A stretch of DNA of 64,000 bases from Effusibacillus consociatus (GCF_042652925.1 NZ_JBHSHC010000052.1:38209-102208); one strand, 5' to 3'; positions 16,529 to 25,130 are shown, numbered from the stretch's first letter. Program-made: numbers and translations. Notes: a model not told the origin generated them from the letters alone.

Positions 16529-17137
16529 TGACGATTGCTCTTGAGCTTGGAAAAAAATATCAATTTTCGCTGTGTTTCCTTTTTCAATCGATCGAAAAGA
16601 GACCCGTGTGAATTTGGAAAAGCGAAGCGGGACAAATACATGATTTTTGCCGGGTTCAATTGTTATGGGGAACGTATCAAGAAAGAAATCCGAATTGTTG
16701 GGACTGATTTCGATTTGTGCCTCAATCTTTGTATTCTTACTGCGATTCGCCACCATATATGTGACTGTTGTTTTCAAAGAAGTATTCTGTGACGGTATAG
16801 ATTGAAATTCATCTCCGGCGATCAGTCCTTTGAATTTCAACTCCGTAAAAGTGAGACAGGGAATTCCACCCTGAATTTTCAAATTGTCTGCACGGAGCGT
16901 GTCGCTGTTAATTTTGGAAGCCTTAATTTTTCCAGTTTTTATGATCTTGGTTTTTATTTGCCACGGTATTTTAGGTGACTTTATTTTACCCAACTTTATT
17001 TTGCGGACGTTTTTTGTACGCAATCTTTTAACTTGCAGTGGATTGGATTTTTTGCTCTTTATTACCGCAGCCTGTCTGAGATTTGGAAGGGACATAAACG
17101 TTTTTGCGGGATGATAGAGCCATCGTTTTTTTTTCAT
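16517..17137 (-). CDS. Lys-rich protein with C-terminal DUF6385-like domain
   Basis: About 206 residues. The N-terminal 80 residues are strongly basic and low in complexity, with recurring K-I-K-x-G-K-I-K units. The C-terminal part (VANRSKNTKIEAQIEISPNN, then LRFSKFTRVSFRSIEKGN and KIDIFFQAQ) matches by eye the end of the repeat protein at 1238-1837 in order, spacing and key residues (ISP-N, the SRF/LRF-K-R block, the final aromatic strand). The two therefore share a domain despite unrelated N-termini. The ATG at 17137 has GGTGAT just upstream; a GTG at 17149 is the alternative. It lies convergent to the glycosyltransferase operon. A role as a surface or spore structural protein, or glycosylation acceptor, is inference. 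Confidence 0.7.
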   Translation of the reverse strand: MKKKRWLYHPAKTFMSLPNLRQAAVIKSKKSNPLQVKRLRTKNVRKIKLGKIKSPKIPWQIKTKIIKTGKIKASKINSDTLRADNLKIQGGIPCLTFTELKFKGLIAGDEFQSIPSQNTSLKTTVTYMVANRSKNTKIEAQIEISPNNSDFFLDTFPITIEPGKNHVFVPLRFSKFTRVSFRSIEKGNTAKIDIFFQAQEQSSKKT

Positions 17138-17421
17138 TAGTATCACCACATCTTTTTGGCATCCACCTAGAGTATATGTTCTTCGGGAACAGAAAGTGCT
17201 TTTACCGTTTTAGTTTATGTGTCAACTGCACAGTTTGCGAAAGAGGATGGAAAGAATTCCGGAAGGGGGCTGGCTTTGCGAGAAAATGCACGAAATTGTA
17301 CTGAATTCGATGGCAGAATGAAGTGGCCAAACCTGACATGCTCATGATATTCTTAAATGAGTATATATTCATATTTTTAAGTAAAATTACGTCGATTGAG
17401 CATGGAGGATTCCCTCACCCG

Positions 17422-17814
17422 ATGACATTTCAGAAAGTAAACATTAGTTCAGAAGATGATGTTTATTTTGCGTTAAGCACCGTTCGTCGCCTGATGAAGC
17501 AGCTGAGGTTTTCTGATCTGGAGCAGCAAAAGGTTTTCGTCAGTGTTTCGGAGTTGACCCGAAATATTTTGGACCATGCCGGAAGGAAGGGCATTTTTTA
17601 TTGCGAAATCTTCGATCATGGGTTACGTATTGAGGTACTTGATCAAGGTCCCGGGATTTCAAATATAGACGATGTTTTGGATGGGAAAAAGACACCATCT
17701 TCACGTGGATTGGGATTGGGGTTATCCGGTGTCAAGAGATTAATGGATGAATTCTATATCGAGACTTCGACGGGAGGAACTAAAGTTGTGGCGGTCAAAC
17801 GGGGAAGAAAATAA
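17422..17814 (+). CDS. RsbT-like anti-sigma/switch kinase (HATPase domain)
   Basis: A 130-residue protein, the size of RsbT. It has the GHKL ATPase boxes of that family: SELTRNILDHAG near residue 43, DQGPGI near 73, GLGLGLSGVKRLMDEF near 95 and a final TGGTKVVA. RsbT is a serine/threonine kinase that phosphorylates STAS-domain partners and switches on an RsbU-type phosphatase in stress signalling. The ATG at 17422 has GGAGGAT about ten bases ahead. The gene overlaps the downstream kinase gene, which carries an RsbR-type STAS domain, exactly the expected partner. The 270 bases upstream contain no gene that I can support. Confidence 0.8.
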   Translation: MTFQKVNISSEDDVYFALSTVRRLMKQLRFSDLEQQKVFVSVSELTRNILDHAGRKGIFYCEIFDHGLRIEVLDQGPGISNIDDVLDGKKTPSSRGLGLGLSGVKRLMDEFYIETSTGGTKVVAVKRGRK

Positions 17815-19324
17815 TGACACATCAATGGACAGTACGTTAAGCCGTTTGGCTTCAATAGGACAAATAGCGGCTGGAATAGCACACGAAGTTCGAAATCCAT
17901 TGACGACGGTTAAGGGATTTCTGCAATTGATGGAAGAGGAATCACCGCATATGTATTTGGAAATTGCGAGCTCGGAATTGGATCGGGCAATTTCCACGCT
18001 GCAAAATTTGTTGCAGGTTTCCAAGCCGGATTTGCAAGATGAGCCCTATGTGCCTATTAATCTTTGCATAGAATTGGAGTCTTTACTTTACTTGTTCCAG
18101 GACCAAATCTATCGCGTACGAATTGAAAGAAACTTTCGCAATACGGACGAGATTGTCTACGGGAAGAAAAATCAGCTGAAGAAAGCATTTTTTAATCTCT
18201 TGAAAAATGCTTTCGAAGCGATTCCGGACAAAGGAACCATCACAATCGAACATTACAGAATGGGGAACTGTGTGTATATCCGCATTCGTGACACCGGGGT
18301 CGGTATACCTGCAGAGAAGCTTGAACTGTTGGGAACCCCTTTTTTTACCACCAAGGATGAAGGCACGGGCATGGGGTTAACTCAAGTGTTTTCAACGATC
18401 TACCAACATGGAGCGAAAATCGATGTAGACAGCACGGTTAGGGCAGGAACCACATTTACGATTCAATTTCCGACTGACGTTACACATCAAATGGGAGTGA
18501 TTGATTTGGATCTGCAGTATGAAAACGGTCAGAGCTTTAAAGAATTTTTTGAACAGAATCGGAGTCGATTTTATGAAGTATTGTTTTCCGATACCAAAAC
18601 AGTTATGGACCAAGTTGAAGATGCTGCTTACAGACAAAATATTCGCGAGGTTTGTGATAATATGGCCGACCTTATTAATGAAGACCGGTATCATGAATTG
18701 ATTATGCTGGCTAGAGAACGGGGAAAAATTGGCGCAAAAAATGATGTTCCTTTAGTCGTAAAACTGGAATTGATTCAGGGCTTCCGGAAAGTGTACTGGG
18801 ACTTTTTATATAACTACTATAAAAATTCAGAGCTCGATGCAGAAGGCTTTTTTCAAATTGGGATCAAAACAAATTTTATCTTTGACAATTATGTTTCTCA
18901 TTATTTCTCGAGCTATATGGAATTCAAAGATGAATTGCTTCGTGCCCACCGGGAGATGGTTGATGAATTGTCTGTACCGATTATTCCATTATCATCTTCA
19001 ATGGCGGTGCTGCCTATTGTTGGGACATTCGATACATACAGGGCGAAAAAAGTTCAGGAACAGACACTCACTCAGATCGCCAGCCTTAAAATACAAAGAA
19101 TTATTATCGATTTATCAGGTGTTGCATTTATGGATACGGCGGTTGTCGGACATCTGTTTCGAATTGTAGAAGGGATTGGTTTGCTGGGCTGTAAAGCTAT
19201 TATCACGGGTATACGTCCGGAAATTGCGAATACCATGATTGAATTGGGCATTTCATTTACTGAAAAGGTAGACACCAAAGCAACTCTGCAGCAAGCCTTG
19301 GAGGACTACCAGTTGGTTCGATAA
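17786..19324 (+). CDS. Histidine kinase fused to an RsbR-like STAS domain
   Basis: A 512-residue protein. Residues 10-230 are a kinase core: IAAGIAHEVRNPLTTVKGF with the phosphorylatable His near residue 32, NLLKNAFEAI near 138, DTGVGIP and a G-M-G-L-T loop. Residues about 250-400 form an N-RsbR-like helical segment. Residues about 410-510 are a STAS domain with IDLSGVAFMDT and TGIRPEIA, the two sites where RsbR proteins carry phospho-threonines; both threonines are present. It has no membrane segment, so it is a cytoplasmic sensor. The TTG at 17786 is chosen because GGGAGG sits eight bases before it; this overlaps the RsbT-like gene by 29 bases. Linking a His-kinase core directly to a stressosome-type output is unusual. 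Confidence 0.8.
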   Translation: MWRSNGEENNDTSMDSTLSRLASIGQIAAGIAHEVRNPLTTVKGFLQLMEEESPHMYLEIASSELDRAISTLQNLLQVSKPDLQDEPYVPINLCIELESLLYLFQDQIYRVRIERNFRNTDEIVYGKKNQLKKAFFNLLKNAFEAIPDKGTITIEHYRMGNCVYIRIRDTGVGIPAEKLELLGTPFFTTKDEGTGMGLTQVFSTIYQHGAKIDVDSTVRAGTTFTIQFPTDVTHQMGVIDLDLQYENGQSFKEFFEQNRSRFYEVLFSDTKTVMDQVEDAAYRQNIREVCDNMADLINEDRYHELIMLARERGKIGAKNDVPLVVKLELIQGFRKVYWDFLYNYYKNSELDAEGFFQIGIKTNFIFDNYVSHYFSSYMEFKDELLRAHREMVDELSVPIIPLSSSMAVLPIVGTFDTYRAKKVQEQTLTQIASLKIQRIIIDLSGVAFMDTAVVGHLFRIVEGIGLLGCKAIITGIRPEIANTMIELGISFTEKVDTKATLQQALEDYQLVR

Positions 19325-19337
19325 TAGGGAAAATTGG

Positions 19338-19363
19338 AAAAAGGGGCAAATAGCCCCTTTTTA
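19338..19363 (+). terminator. Intrinsic terminator after the kinase-STAS gene
   Basis: GGGGC and GCCCC flank a five-base loop. The stem is extended by an A-run on the left and a T-run on the right. Confidence 0.85.
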
Positions 19364-19369
19364 TTTTGT

Positions 19370-19397
19370 GCATACTACCTAAACAGGGTGCAATTAT
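19370..19397 (+). promoter_or_regulatory. Possible forespore promoter of dacF
   Basis: GCATA at 19370-19374 matches the -35 of sigma-F/sigma-G promoters, and a loose -10 (CAATTAT) follows at the right distance. dacF of Bacillus is sigma-F dependent. The -10 is weak, so this is only a candidate. Confidence 0.3.
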
Positions 19398-19416
19398 CGA
19401 AGGAGGTATTCACTGT

Positions 19417-20628
19417 ATGTGGGGTAGGATAATGAAACGAACAGTCTTGGCGGGGCTTGCAGCATGTGTTGTGGCAGGTGCGGCTCTGCTGCCTGTAACC
19501 TCAGCAAGGGCTGCCGATATGAAACCGGATGATGGCAAAGGACAAGTTCAAATTGCCAAACAAGCCGCATCAGCGATCGTGATGGATGCCGCAACAGGTC
19601 AGGTGCTTTTTGAAAAAAACAGCCATGAGAAATTACCGCCTGCCAGCATCACCAAAATCATGACGATGTTGCTGGTTATGGAAGCGCTTGAGTCAGGCAA
19701 AGTGAAATTATCCGATAAGATCCGAACAAGTGAGCGAGCGGCTTCGATGGGAGGATCCCAGATTTTCCTTGAACCGGGTGAAGAAATGACACTTGAAGAT
19801 ATGATGAAAGGAATTGCTCTCGGCTCAGCTAATGATGCTTCCGTTGCAGTGGCTGAACACTTGGCAGGTTCGGAGGAAGAATTTGTCCGCCTGATGAATC
19901 AGCGTGCTCAGGAGTTGGGCTTGAAGAATACCCATTTCTCCAACTGCAATGGATTGCCGGTGGAAAACCATTATACGTCTGCGTACGATATCGCGGTCAT
20001 GTCCAGAGAACTGTTGAAACACGAACCCGTGCTCAAGTGGACGGCCATGTATCAGGATTATTTGCGAAAAGACACAGAGAGGCCATTTTGGTTGGTCAAT
20101 ACGAACAAGCTGGTTCGTTTCTACCAGGGCGTTGACGGATTGAAGACCGGATTCACCAACGAATCAAAATACTGTCTTTCCGCAACGGCAAAGCGCGGTG
20201 AATTCCGTGTGATTGCAGTCGTAATGGGTGAGCCGACAAGCCCGCAAAGGAACGCCGACATTGCAGGAATGTTTGATTGGGCGTTCGCCAACTTCTACAG
20301 TGAACCGATCTACAAAAAAGGACAGGTGGTGCAACTGGGGCGTATTGACAAAGGATATCCTGCCGTAATTCCGATGATTGCAGGTGATACGGTCGGCATC
20401 CTGATGAAAAAGGGAGAAAAGAAAGATTCGTTTACTCAAAAAGTTGAATTCCTTCCGGTTCGGGCACCGCTGAAAAAGGGAGACGTTGTCGGCCATGTGG
20501 TGGTTTATAAAAACGGGCTGGAAATTGGAAGAACTGAAATTCTTGCAGCGCAAGATGTGGATAAGGCCGGCGTTGCTTCCATGTTTAAGCGGACTATGGC
20601 AAGCTGGTTGCGGCTGGGGTCATCATAA
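19417..20628 (+). CDS. dacF: D-alanyl-D-alanine carboxypeptidase, DacF type
   Basis: A 403-residue penicillin-binding protein of the S11 family that trims terminal D-Ala from peptidoglycan stem peptides outside the membrane. A signal peptide (residues 1-35, ending near ARA) precedes the catalytic domain. That domain has SITK near residue 77, SAN near 137 and KTG near 243, and a C-terminal beta domain follows. Its place directly before the spoIIA region is that of dacF, which acts in forespore cortex synthesis. The ATG at 19417 follows AGGAGG by ten bases; the ATG at 19432 is the alternative. Two further S11 carboxypeptidases lie in this window, at 29837-31078 and 40685-41845. Confidence 0.9.
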   Translation: MWGRIMKRTVLAGLAACVVAGAALLPVTSARAADMKPDDGKGQVQIAKQAASAIVMDAATGQVLFEKNSHEKLPPASITKIMTMLLVMEALESGKVKLSDKIRTSERAASMGGSQIFLEPGEEMTLEDMMKGIALGSANDASVAVAEHLAGSEEEFVRLMNQRAQELGLKNTHFSNCNGLPVENHYTSAYDIAVMSRELLKHEPVLKWTAMYQDYLRKDTERPFWLVNTNKLVRFYQGVDGLKTGFTNESKYCLSATAKRGEFRVIAVVMGEPTSPQRNADIAGMFDWAFANFYSEPIYKKGQVVQLGRIDKGYPAVIPMIAGDTVGILMKKGEKKDSFTQKVEFLPVRAPLKKGDVVGHVVVYKNGLEIGRTEILAAQDVDKAGVASMFKRTMASWLRLGSS

Positions 20629-20636
20629 AGAAAACG

Positions 20637-20666
20637 AAGGGACTCGTGAATTGCGAGTCCCTTTTT
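20637..20666. terminator. Terminator between convergent dacF and the HTH-TPR gene
   Basis: GGGACTCG (20639-20646) pairs with CGAGTCCC (20654-20661), followed by five T. It can serve dacF and possibly the minus-strand gene. Confidence 0.85.
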
Positions 20667-20670
20667 CGAG

Positions 20671-21957
20671 CTAAACAACGGTTTTCTCACGCAAATTATT
20701 CTCTACTGCCTTTTGCATTCGTTGGAATGTTTCGGTGGCAGACATGTAATTTCCTTGCCGCTTGTATATATCGGACAACAAAGTGAACGCACGGGTGAGT
20801 TCGGCCACGCGATGCTGTTTTTGACACAGGTAGATCAACTGTTCGCAATTGTAGATGCCTTCGGTGTACTGTTCCCGTTTGAGACAGATGTTCGACAGAA
20901 TCCGATACACTTGAATTAATGTTTCATAGTCGTTGTCGCCAAATGCCAGAGCTTTTTCGCAGTGGGCCTTTGCCAGATCATATCGGTCAAGTCGATAGAA
21001 AATTTTTGCGATCACAGAGTGGATGTGTGCGATCACTTCCATCACTTCGACATCCGCTTGTTCCAGACAATCCTCAAGCAAACGGAGCGCATCATCGGAA
21101 CGGCCATTTTCATCCATGATCTGGGCAAGAGTGATCTTCATATAAGTTGTTTCTGAACGCATGTTCAAGGTCTTATAGATTGCAATTGCGTCATGCGCAA
21201 ATTCTTCCGCTTTCTTGAAAAGGCCCAGATCCCGGTACACCTCGCAGAAAGTACGGGATAAAGTAGCGAGTTTGGGCATGTCGTTAGACCGTTCCAGGAA
21301 AGTTTGAACCCTGCGCAGAGTGTCCAGTGCATCCGCATTGTCGCCTAATTTGTTCTGTGATTGGGCAAGCAGAAGCATCACATCCGAAATCCGGTCAACA
21401 TCAATTTGACTCTGCCGAAGTCCAATTGTGACAGCTTTATTCCAGTGAAAATTGGCCAGAACGAGATTGCCTCTCTCGTATTCAACCGTACCCATCGCAC
21501 GTAATGCTGTTACTGCATACCCCGGTTCGTCTTTGCTCATCGAATCATGAACGATCTCTTCGTAAAGTTCGAGAGCTTTCTCAATTTCACCTTGCTTTTG
21601 CAGACAATAGGCGAGATCCAGTTTGATTAGGGAAGTTTCGAGATGAGGAATGGGTTCGCTAAGGAGTTCTCCAAGAAGCTGGGAAGCCGATTCAAAATTG
21701 TCCGCCTCCATTAACATGCGGGCATATTTTAATGTACCGTTTTTTGCGATTTTCGCTTGAATGTCTTCAAGAAAATATTGAATGGTGACGCCAAGGCGTT
21801 CCGCCAGCTCACCTAACAATTTATGCGAAGGACTTGCTTTATCCGCTTCAATCTGACTGATCATGCTGGGAGTAACCAAACCATCGCCCAGTTCACTTTG
21901 GGTCATCTTCTTGCTGCGACGAAGTTCTTTGATTTTTTGTCCTAATGTTTTATGCAT
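20671..21957 (-). CDS. HTH (XRE-type) transcriptional regulator with TPR sensor region
   Basis: A 428-residue protein. Residues 5-60 are an XRE-like helix-turn-helix (LGQKIKELRRSKKMTQSELG, then TPSMISQIEADKASPS). The remainder is TPR-like repeats such as YDLAKAHCEKALAFGDND, a layout shared with PlcR/Rap-type (RRNPP) and related regulators that bind peptides. No small peptide gene is evident beside it, so peptide control is unproven. The ATG at 21957 has GGGGGAT upstream. It is divergent from the coenzyme A disulfide reductase gene, which it might control. Both are inserted between dacF and spoIIAA, where Bacillus has nothing. Confidence 0.85.
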   Translation of the reverse strand: MHKTLGQKIKELRRSKKMTQSELGDGLVTPSMISQIEADKASPSHKLLGELAERLGVTIQYFLEDIQAKIAKNGTLKYARMLMEADNFESASQLLGELLSEPIPHLETSLIKLDLAYCLQKQGEIEKALELYEEIVHDSMSKDEPGYAVTALRAMGTVEYERGNLVLANFHWNKAVTIGLRQSQIDVDRISDVMLLLAQSQNKLGDNADALDTLRRVQTFLERSNDMPKLATLSRTFCEVYRDLGLFKKAEEFAHDAIAIYKTLNMRSETTYMKITLAQIMDENGRSDDALRLLEDCLEQADVEVMEVIAHIHSVIAKIFYRLDRYDLAKAHCEKALAFGDNDYETLIQVYRILSNICLKREQYTEGIYNCEQLIYLCQKQHRVAELTRAFTLLSDIYKRQGNYMSATETFQRMQKAVENNLREKTVV

Positions 21958-22080
21958 GCGATACGATCCCCCTGTTTCCTTTACCCCATATTATTGTACT
22001 ATTCATTGTTGATAAGGGGAATAGTGATTGTGAAAAAGACCCGAAAAATCATAAAGAAGATGACACCGGAGGGGGTTACT

Positions 22081-23418
22081 ATGCAAAAGTTTGTGATTGT
22101 CGGTGGAGATGCGGCTGGGATGAGCGCAGCGATGCAAATTGTCAGGCGGCTGCCGGACGCTTCAGTGGTGGCTTTAGAGATGGGGGATACATTTTCGTAT
22201 GCACAATGCGGGCTTCCTTATTATATAGGCGGCGATATTCCCGAAACAGATAATTTAATCGCAAGATCGGCAGAAACCTTTCGCAACAAATACGGAATTG
22301 ATGCCCGCACCTATCACAAGGTAACGAAAATTCATCCATCGGAAAAAACAGTCGATTTCATAAATATGCAATCCGGTGAGGCAGGAACAGTCCCCTATGA
22401 CCGGTTGCTGATTGCTACAGGCGCTCGTCCTGTCGTTCCCGAGTGGGAAGGAATTGATTTGCAAGGGGTATTTGTGCTGAAAACAATTCGGGATGCGGAA
22501 CGGATTCGAGAATACGTAAGGAACGGTGAAGTCAACAAATGTGTGATTATCGGCGGCGGACCCATAGGCATTGAAATGGCGGAAGCGTTGTCTGCTTCGG
22601 AGAAGAAAGTAACGATCCTCGATCGGAATCCACAGTTGGCGACAGCTTGGAATTCAGAAATTGCAGAGATTGCAAAGCAGCATATGGAAGAAAATGGGGT
22701 GCTCGTGAAACCGGAACAAAACGTGAAAGGAATCGTTGGGCAGAATGGGAAAGCCGCAGCGGTTGAAACAGAATCTGAAACCCTCGAAGCAGATCTTGTC
22801 TTGCTTGCGGTCGGAGTGGCGCCAAACAGCGAACTGGCAAAAGACGCGGGAGTTCAATTGGGGGTTCGCAATGCAATTCAGGTGAATGCAAGGATGGAAA
22901 CAAATTTGCCCGGAATATATGCAGCCGGTGATGTGGCGGTTCATTACCATCGGGTGAAGAAAAAGGATGATTATATTCCGTTGGGTACAACCGCGAATAA
23001 GCAAGGACGGATTGCAGGCATTAACATGTCCGGTGAACAGGCAGCGTTTGCCGGGATTGTTGGATCGGCTGTAATGAAAGTGTTTGAGCTGGGGTTGGCC
23101 CGGACGGGGTTATCCAGAAAAGAAGCGGAAGACTTGGGGATGGAGGTTGAGGTGGTAACGATCAACACGAAGGATCATGCCGGATATTATCCGAATGCGG
23201 AGGATCTGTCGATCCAACTGATCGTGGAGAAATCTGCAGGGCAGCTGGTAGGCGGGCAAGCGGCTGGCAAATCGGGGGCTGACAAGCGGGTGGATGTATT
23301 GGCGACCGCTTTGTATCATGAGCTGACAGTCCATGAACTATTGGATCTGGACCTCACATACGCCCCGCCTTTTAACGGGGTATGGGATCCCATTCAACAG
23401 GCGGCCCGCCGCTTTTGA
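22081..23418 (+). CDS. Coenzyme A disulfide reductase (FAD/NAD(P)H-dependent)
   Basis: A 445-residue member of the pyridine nucleotide-disulfide oxidoreductase family. The N-terminal FAD-binding KFVIVGGDAAGMSAA is followed by SYAQCGLPYYIGG with a single active cysteine at residue 43, the position known for CoA disulfide reductase. A second dinucleotide fold (IIGGGPIGIEMAEAL) and the FAD motif GIYAAGDVA come next, and a dimerisation domain ends the protein. It reduces CoA disulfide or CoA-thiol mixed disulfides with NAD(P)H and helps keep the cytoplasm reduced. The ATG at 22081 has GGAGGGGG ahead. Related NADH oxidases and polysulfide reductases share this architecture, so the exact substrate is not certain. 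Confidence 0.85.
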   Translation: MQKFVIVGGDAAGMSAAMQIVRRLPDASVVALEMGDTFSYAQCGLPYYIGGDIPETDNLIARSAETFRNKYGIDARTYHKVTKIHPSEKTVDFINMQSGEAGTVPYDRLLIATGARPVVPEWEGIDLQGVFVLKTIRDAERIREYVRNGEVNKCVIIGGGPIGIEMAEALSASEKKVTILDRNPQLATAWNSEIAEIAKQHMEENGVLVKPEQNVKGIVGQNGKAAAVETESETLEADLVLLAVGVAPNSELAKDAGVQLGVRNAIQVNARMETNLPGIYAAGDVAVHYHRVKKKDDYIPLGTTANKQGRIAGINMSGEQAAFAGIVGSAVMKVFELGLARTGLSRKEAEDLGMEVEVVTINTKDHAGYYPNAEDLSIQLIVEKSAGQLVGGQAAGKSGADKRVDVLATALYHELTVHELLDLDLTYAPPFNGVWDPIQQAARRF

Positions 23419-23454
23419 CTAATTTAATCGAATTACCACTAGTTTTGTCGACAT

Positions 23455-23482
23455 GCAGGAAAATTTTCTCTGTGACTCGAAT
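23455..23482 (+). promoter_or_regulatory. Sigma-H promoter of the spoIIA operon
   Basis: The -35 element GCAGGAAAA (23455-23463) is followed by exactly 14 bases and then CGAAT (23478-23482). This fits the sigma-H consensus of R-x-AGGA-W-W-x, 14 bases, H-GAAT. The spoIIA operon of Bacillus is transcribed by sigma-H at the start of sporulation. The site lies 38 bases before the spoIIAA start. Confidence 0.8.
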
Positions 23483-23520
23483 ACCCTTGGTAGATTAGGA
23501 GTTGCAGGGGGAGTAAAACG

Positions 23521-23871
23521 ATGAGCATACATGTTGGAACAGATCAAATTGGAACTACCCTGGTAGTCCGCCTGGCTGGTGAACTGGATCATCACACGGC
23601 TGAAGTGGTTCGAGATCGTGTCGAGTCAGAACTGGAAAAAGGAGAATACAAGAACCTGATTATTTCGATGGAACAATTGTCCTTTATGGATAGTTCAGGA
23701 TTAGGCGTCATCTTGGGACGTTACAAGCGAATTTCGCAGCTGGGAGGAAAAATGTCCCTTTGCTCCGTAAATGATTCCATCCGGAAAATATTTGAACTGT
23801 CAGGAATCCCCCAAATATTGCCAATCCACGATACCGAAACCCGTGCGTTAACAGAAATGGGGGAGGCATAA
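23521..23871 (+). CDS. spoIIAA: Anti-sigma F factor antagonist SpoIIAA
   Basis: A 116-residue STAS-domain protein. The motif FMDSSGLGVILGRYK carries the regulatory serine at residue 58, exactly as in Bacillus. Unphosphorylated SpoIIAA binds SpoIIAB in the forespore and releases sigma-F; SpoIIAB phosphorylates it in the mother cell and predivisional cell, and SpoIIE dephosphorylates it. It is the first gene of a three-gene operon behind a sigma-H promoter. The ATG has GGGGGAG upstream. Confidence 0.95.
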   Translation: MSIHVGTDQIGTTLVVRLAGELDHHTAEVVRDRVESELEKGEYKNLIISMEQLSFMDSSGLGVILGRYKRISQLGGKMSLCSVNDSIRKIFELSGIPQILPIHDTETRALTEMGEA

Positions 23872-23873
23872 CC

Positions 23874-24314
23874 ATGGCTCGCAATTATATGAAACTGGAG
23901 TTTGCCAGCTTGTCGCAAAATGAGTCATTTGCCAGGGTATCGGTGGCGGCGTTTGTCTCGCAACTCAATCCTGACATGGAAGAATTAACCGAGATTAAGA
24001 CAGTCGTATCGGAAGCCGTTACAAACGCCATCATTCATGGGTACGACGGAAGAGATGGGATTGTTACCGTAACTTGCTCGCTGGAAGGCCAGCGGATTGA
24101 AATTGTGATCGAAGATGAAGGTCAAGGAATTCCCGATATTGAGCAGGCTCGCGAACCGCTTTATACTTCGAAGCCTGAATTGGAGCGTTCCGGCATGGGA
24201 TTCACCATCATGGAGAACTTTATGGATGAGATTGAGGTAACTTCCGAGCTTGGCAAGGGAACACGCGTCCGGCTGGTGAAAAGTATCAAGAGTGCGCAAG
24301 TGCTCGGACATTGA
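23874..24314 (+). CDS. spoIIAB: Anti-sigma F factor / serine kinase SpoIIAB
   Basis: A 146-residue GHKL-type kinase with SEAVTNAIIHGY (N box), DEGQGIPDIEQA and RSGMGFTIMENFMDE. It binds sigma-F and holds it inactive, and it phosphorylates SpoIIAA on Ser58. The start follows the spoIIAA stop by two bases with GGGGAGG ahead. Its stop overlaps the leader of sigF. Confidence 0.95.
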   Translation: MARNYMKLEFASLSQNESFARVSVAAFVSQLNPDMEELTEIKTVVSEAVTNAIIHGYDGRDGIVTVTCSLEGQRIEIVIEDEGQGIPDIEQAREPLYTSKPELERSGMGFTIMENFMDEIEVTSELGKGTRVRLVKSIKSAQVLGH

Positions 24315-24325
24315 GGGGCTTGTCT

Positions 24326-25075
24326 ATGGAACGAAATCGAACCCCTTCACAAGCCAAATTAACCGATGAACAAGTGAAAGAGCTTATCAGGAACAGCCAG
24401 GCAGGAGATGACCATGCTCGGGAACAGCTCGTAATCGCCAATCAACGATTGGTGTGGTCTGTGGTTCAGCGATTTTTAAATCGCGGATATGAGCCGGAGG
24501 ATCTGTTTCAAATCGGATGTATCGGCTTAATGAAAGCAATTGACAAATTCGACCTGAGTTATGATGTCCGGTTTTCTACATACGCGGTTCCGATGATTAT
24601 CGGGGAGATTCAGAGGTTTCTGCGTGATGACTCGACTGTCAAAATCTCCCGATCCCTAAAGGAAACCGCCCGTCAAATTCGAAAAGTGCGCGATGAATTA
24701 TCCAAAAAAATGGGACGGCAGCCGCATATTAACGAGGTGGCGGAAGCGATGGGAATGGAACCGGCGGAGGTTGTGTTCGCTCAGGAAGCTTTGCGGCAGC
24801 CTGCCTCCATCCACGAAACCGTCTTCGAAAATGACGGGGATCCGATTTATCTGATGGATCAAATTGCGGATGACTCACAAGATCGTTGGTTTGATAAACT
24901 TTCACTGCATGACGCTTTATCAAAGCTGCCTGAAAGAGAGCGATTAATTGTTTTTCTGCGCTTTTTCAGGGACAAAACACAGGCGGAAGTTGCGGACGTC
25001 TTGGGAATATCCCAAGTTCAGGTGTCTCGCCTTGAAAAGCGGATTTTACAAACGATAAAAGATCAATTGGGATAA
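24326..25075 (+). CDS. sigF: RNA polymerase sigma-F factor
   Basis: A 249-residue sigma-70 family protein. Region 2 contains RLVWSVVQRFLNRGYEPEDLFQIGCIGL and RFSTYAVPMIIGEIQRFLRDD. Region 4 ends with FFRDKTQAEVADVLGISQVQVSRLEKR. It is the first forespore-specific sigma factor and is directly downstream of its anti-sigma gene. The ATG at 24326 is preferred over the TTG at 24311 because GAGGGG lies seven bases ahead of it. Confidence 0.95.
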   Translation: MERNRTPSQAKLTDEQVKELIRNSQAGDDHAREQLVIANQRLVWSVVQRFLNRGYEPEDLFQIGCIGLMKAIDKFDLSYDVRFSTYAVPMIIGEIQRFLRDDSTVKISRSLKETARQIRKVRDELSKKMGRQPHINEVAEAMGMEPAEVVFAQEALRQPASIHETVFENDGDPIYLMDQIADDSQDRWFDKLSLHDALSKLPERERLIVFLRFFRDKTQAEVADVLGISQVQVSRLEKRILQTIKDQLG

Positions 25076-25130
25076 AATTTCTTTTCCTGCCGCATACTTT
25101 TACTAATTGCACTGCATGTGGGAGGAGCGC

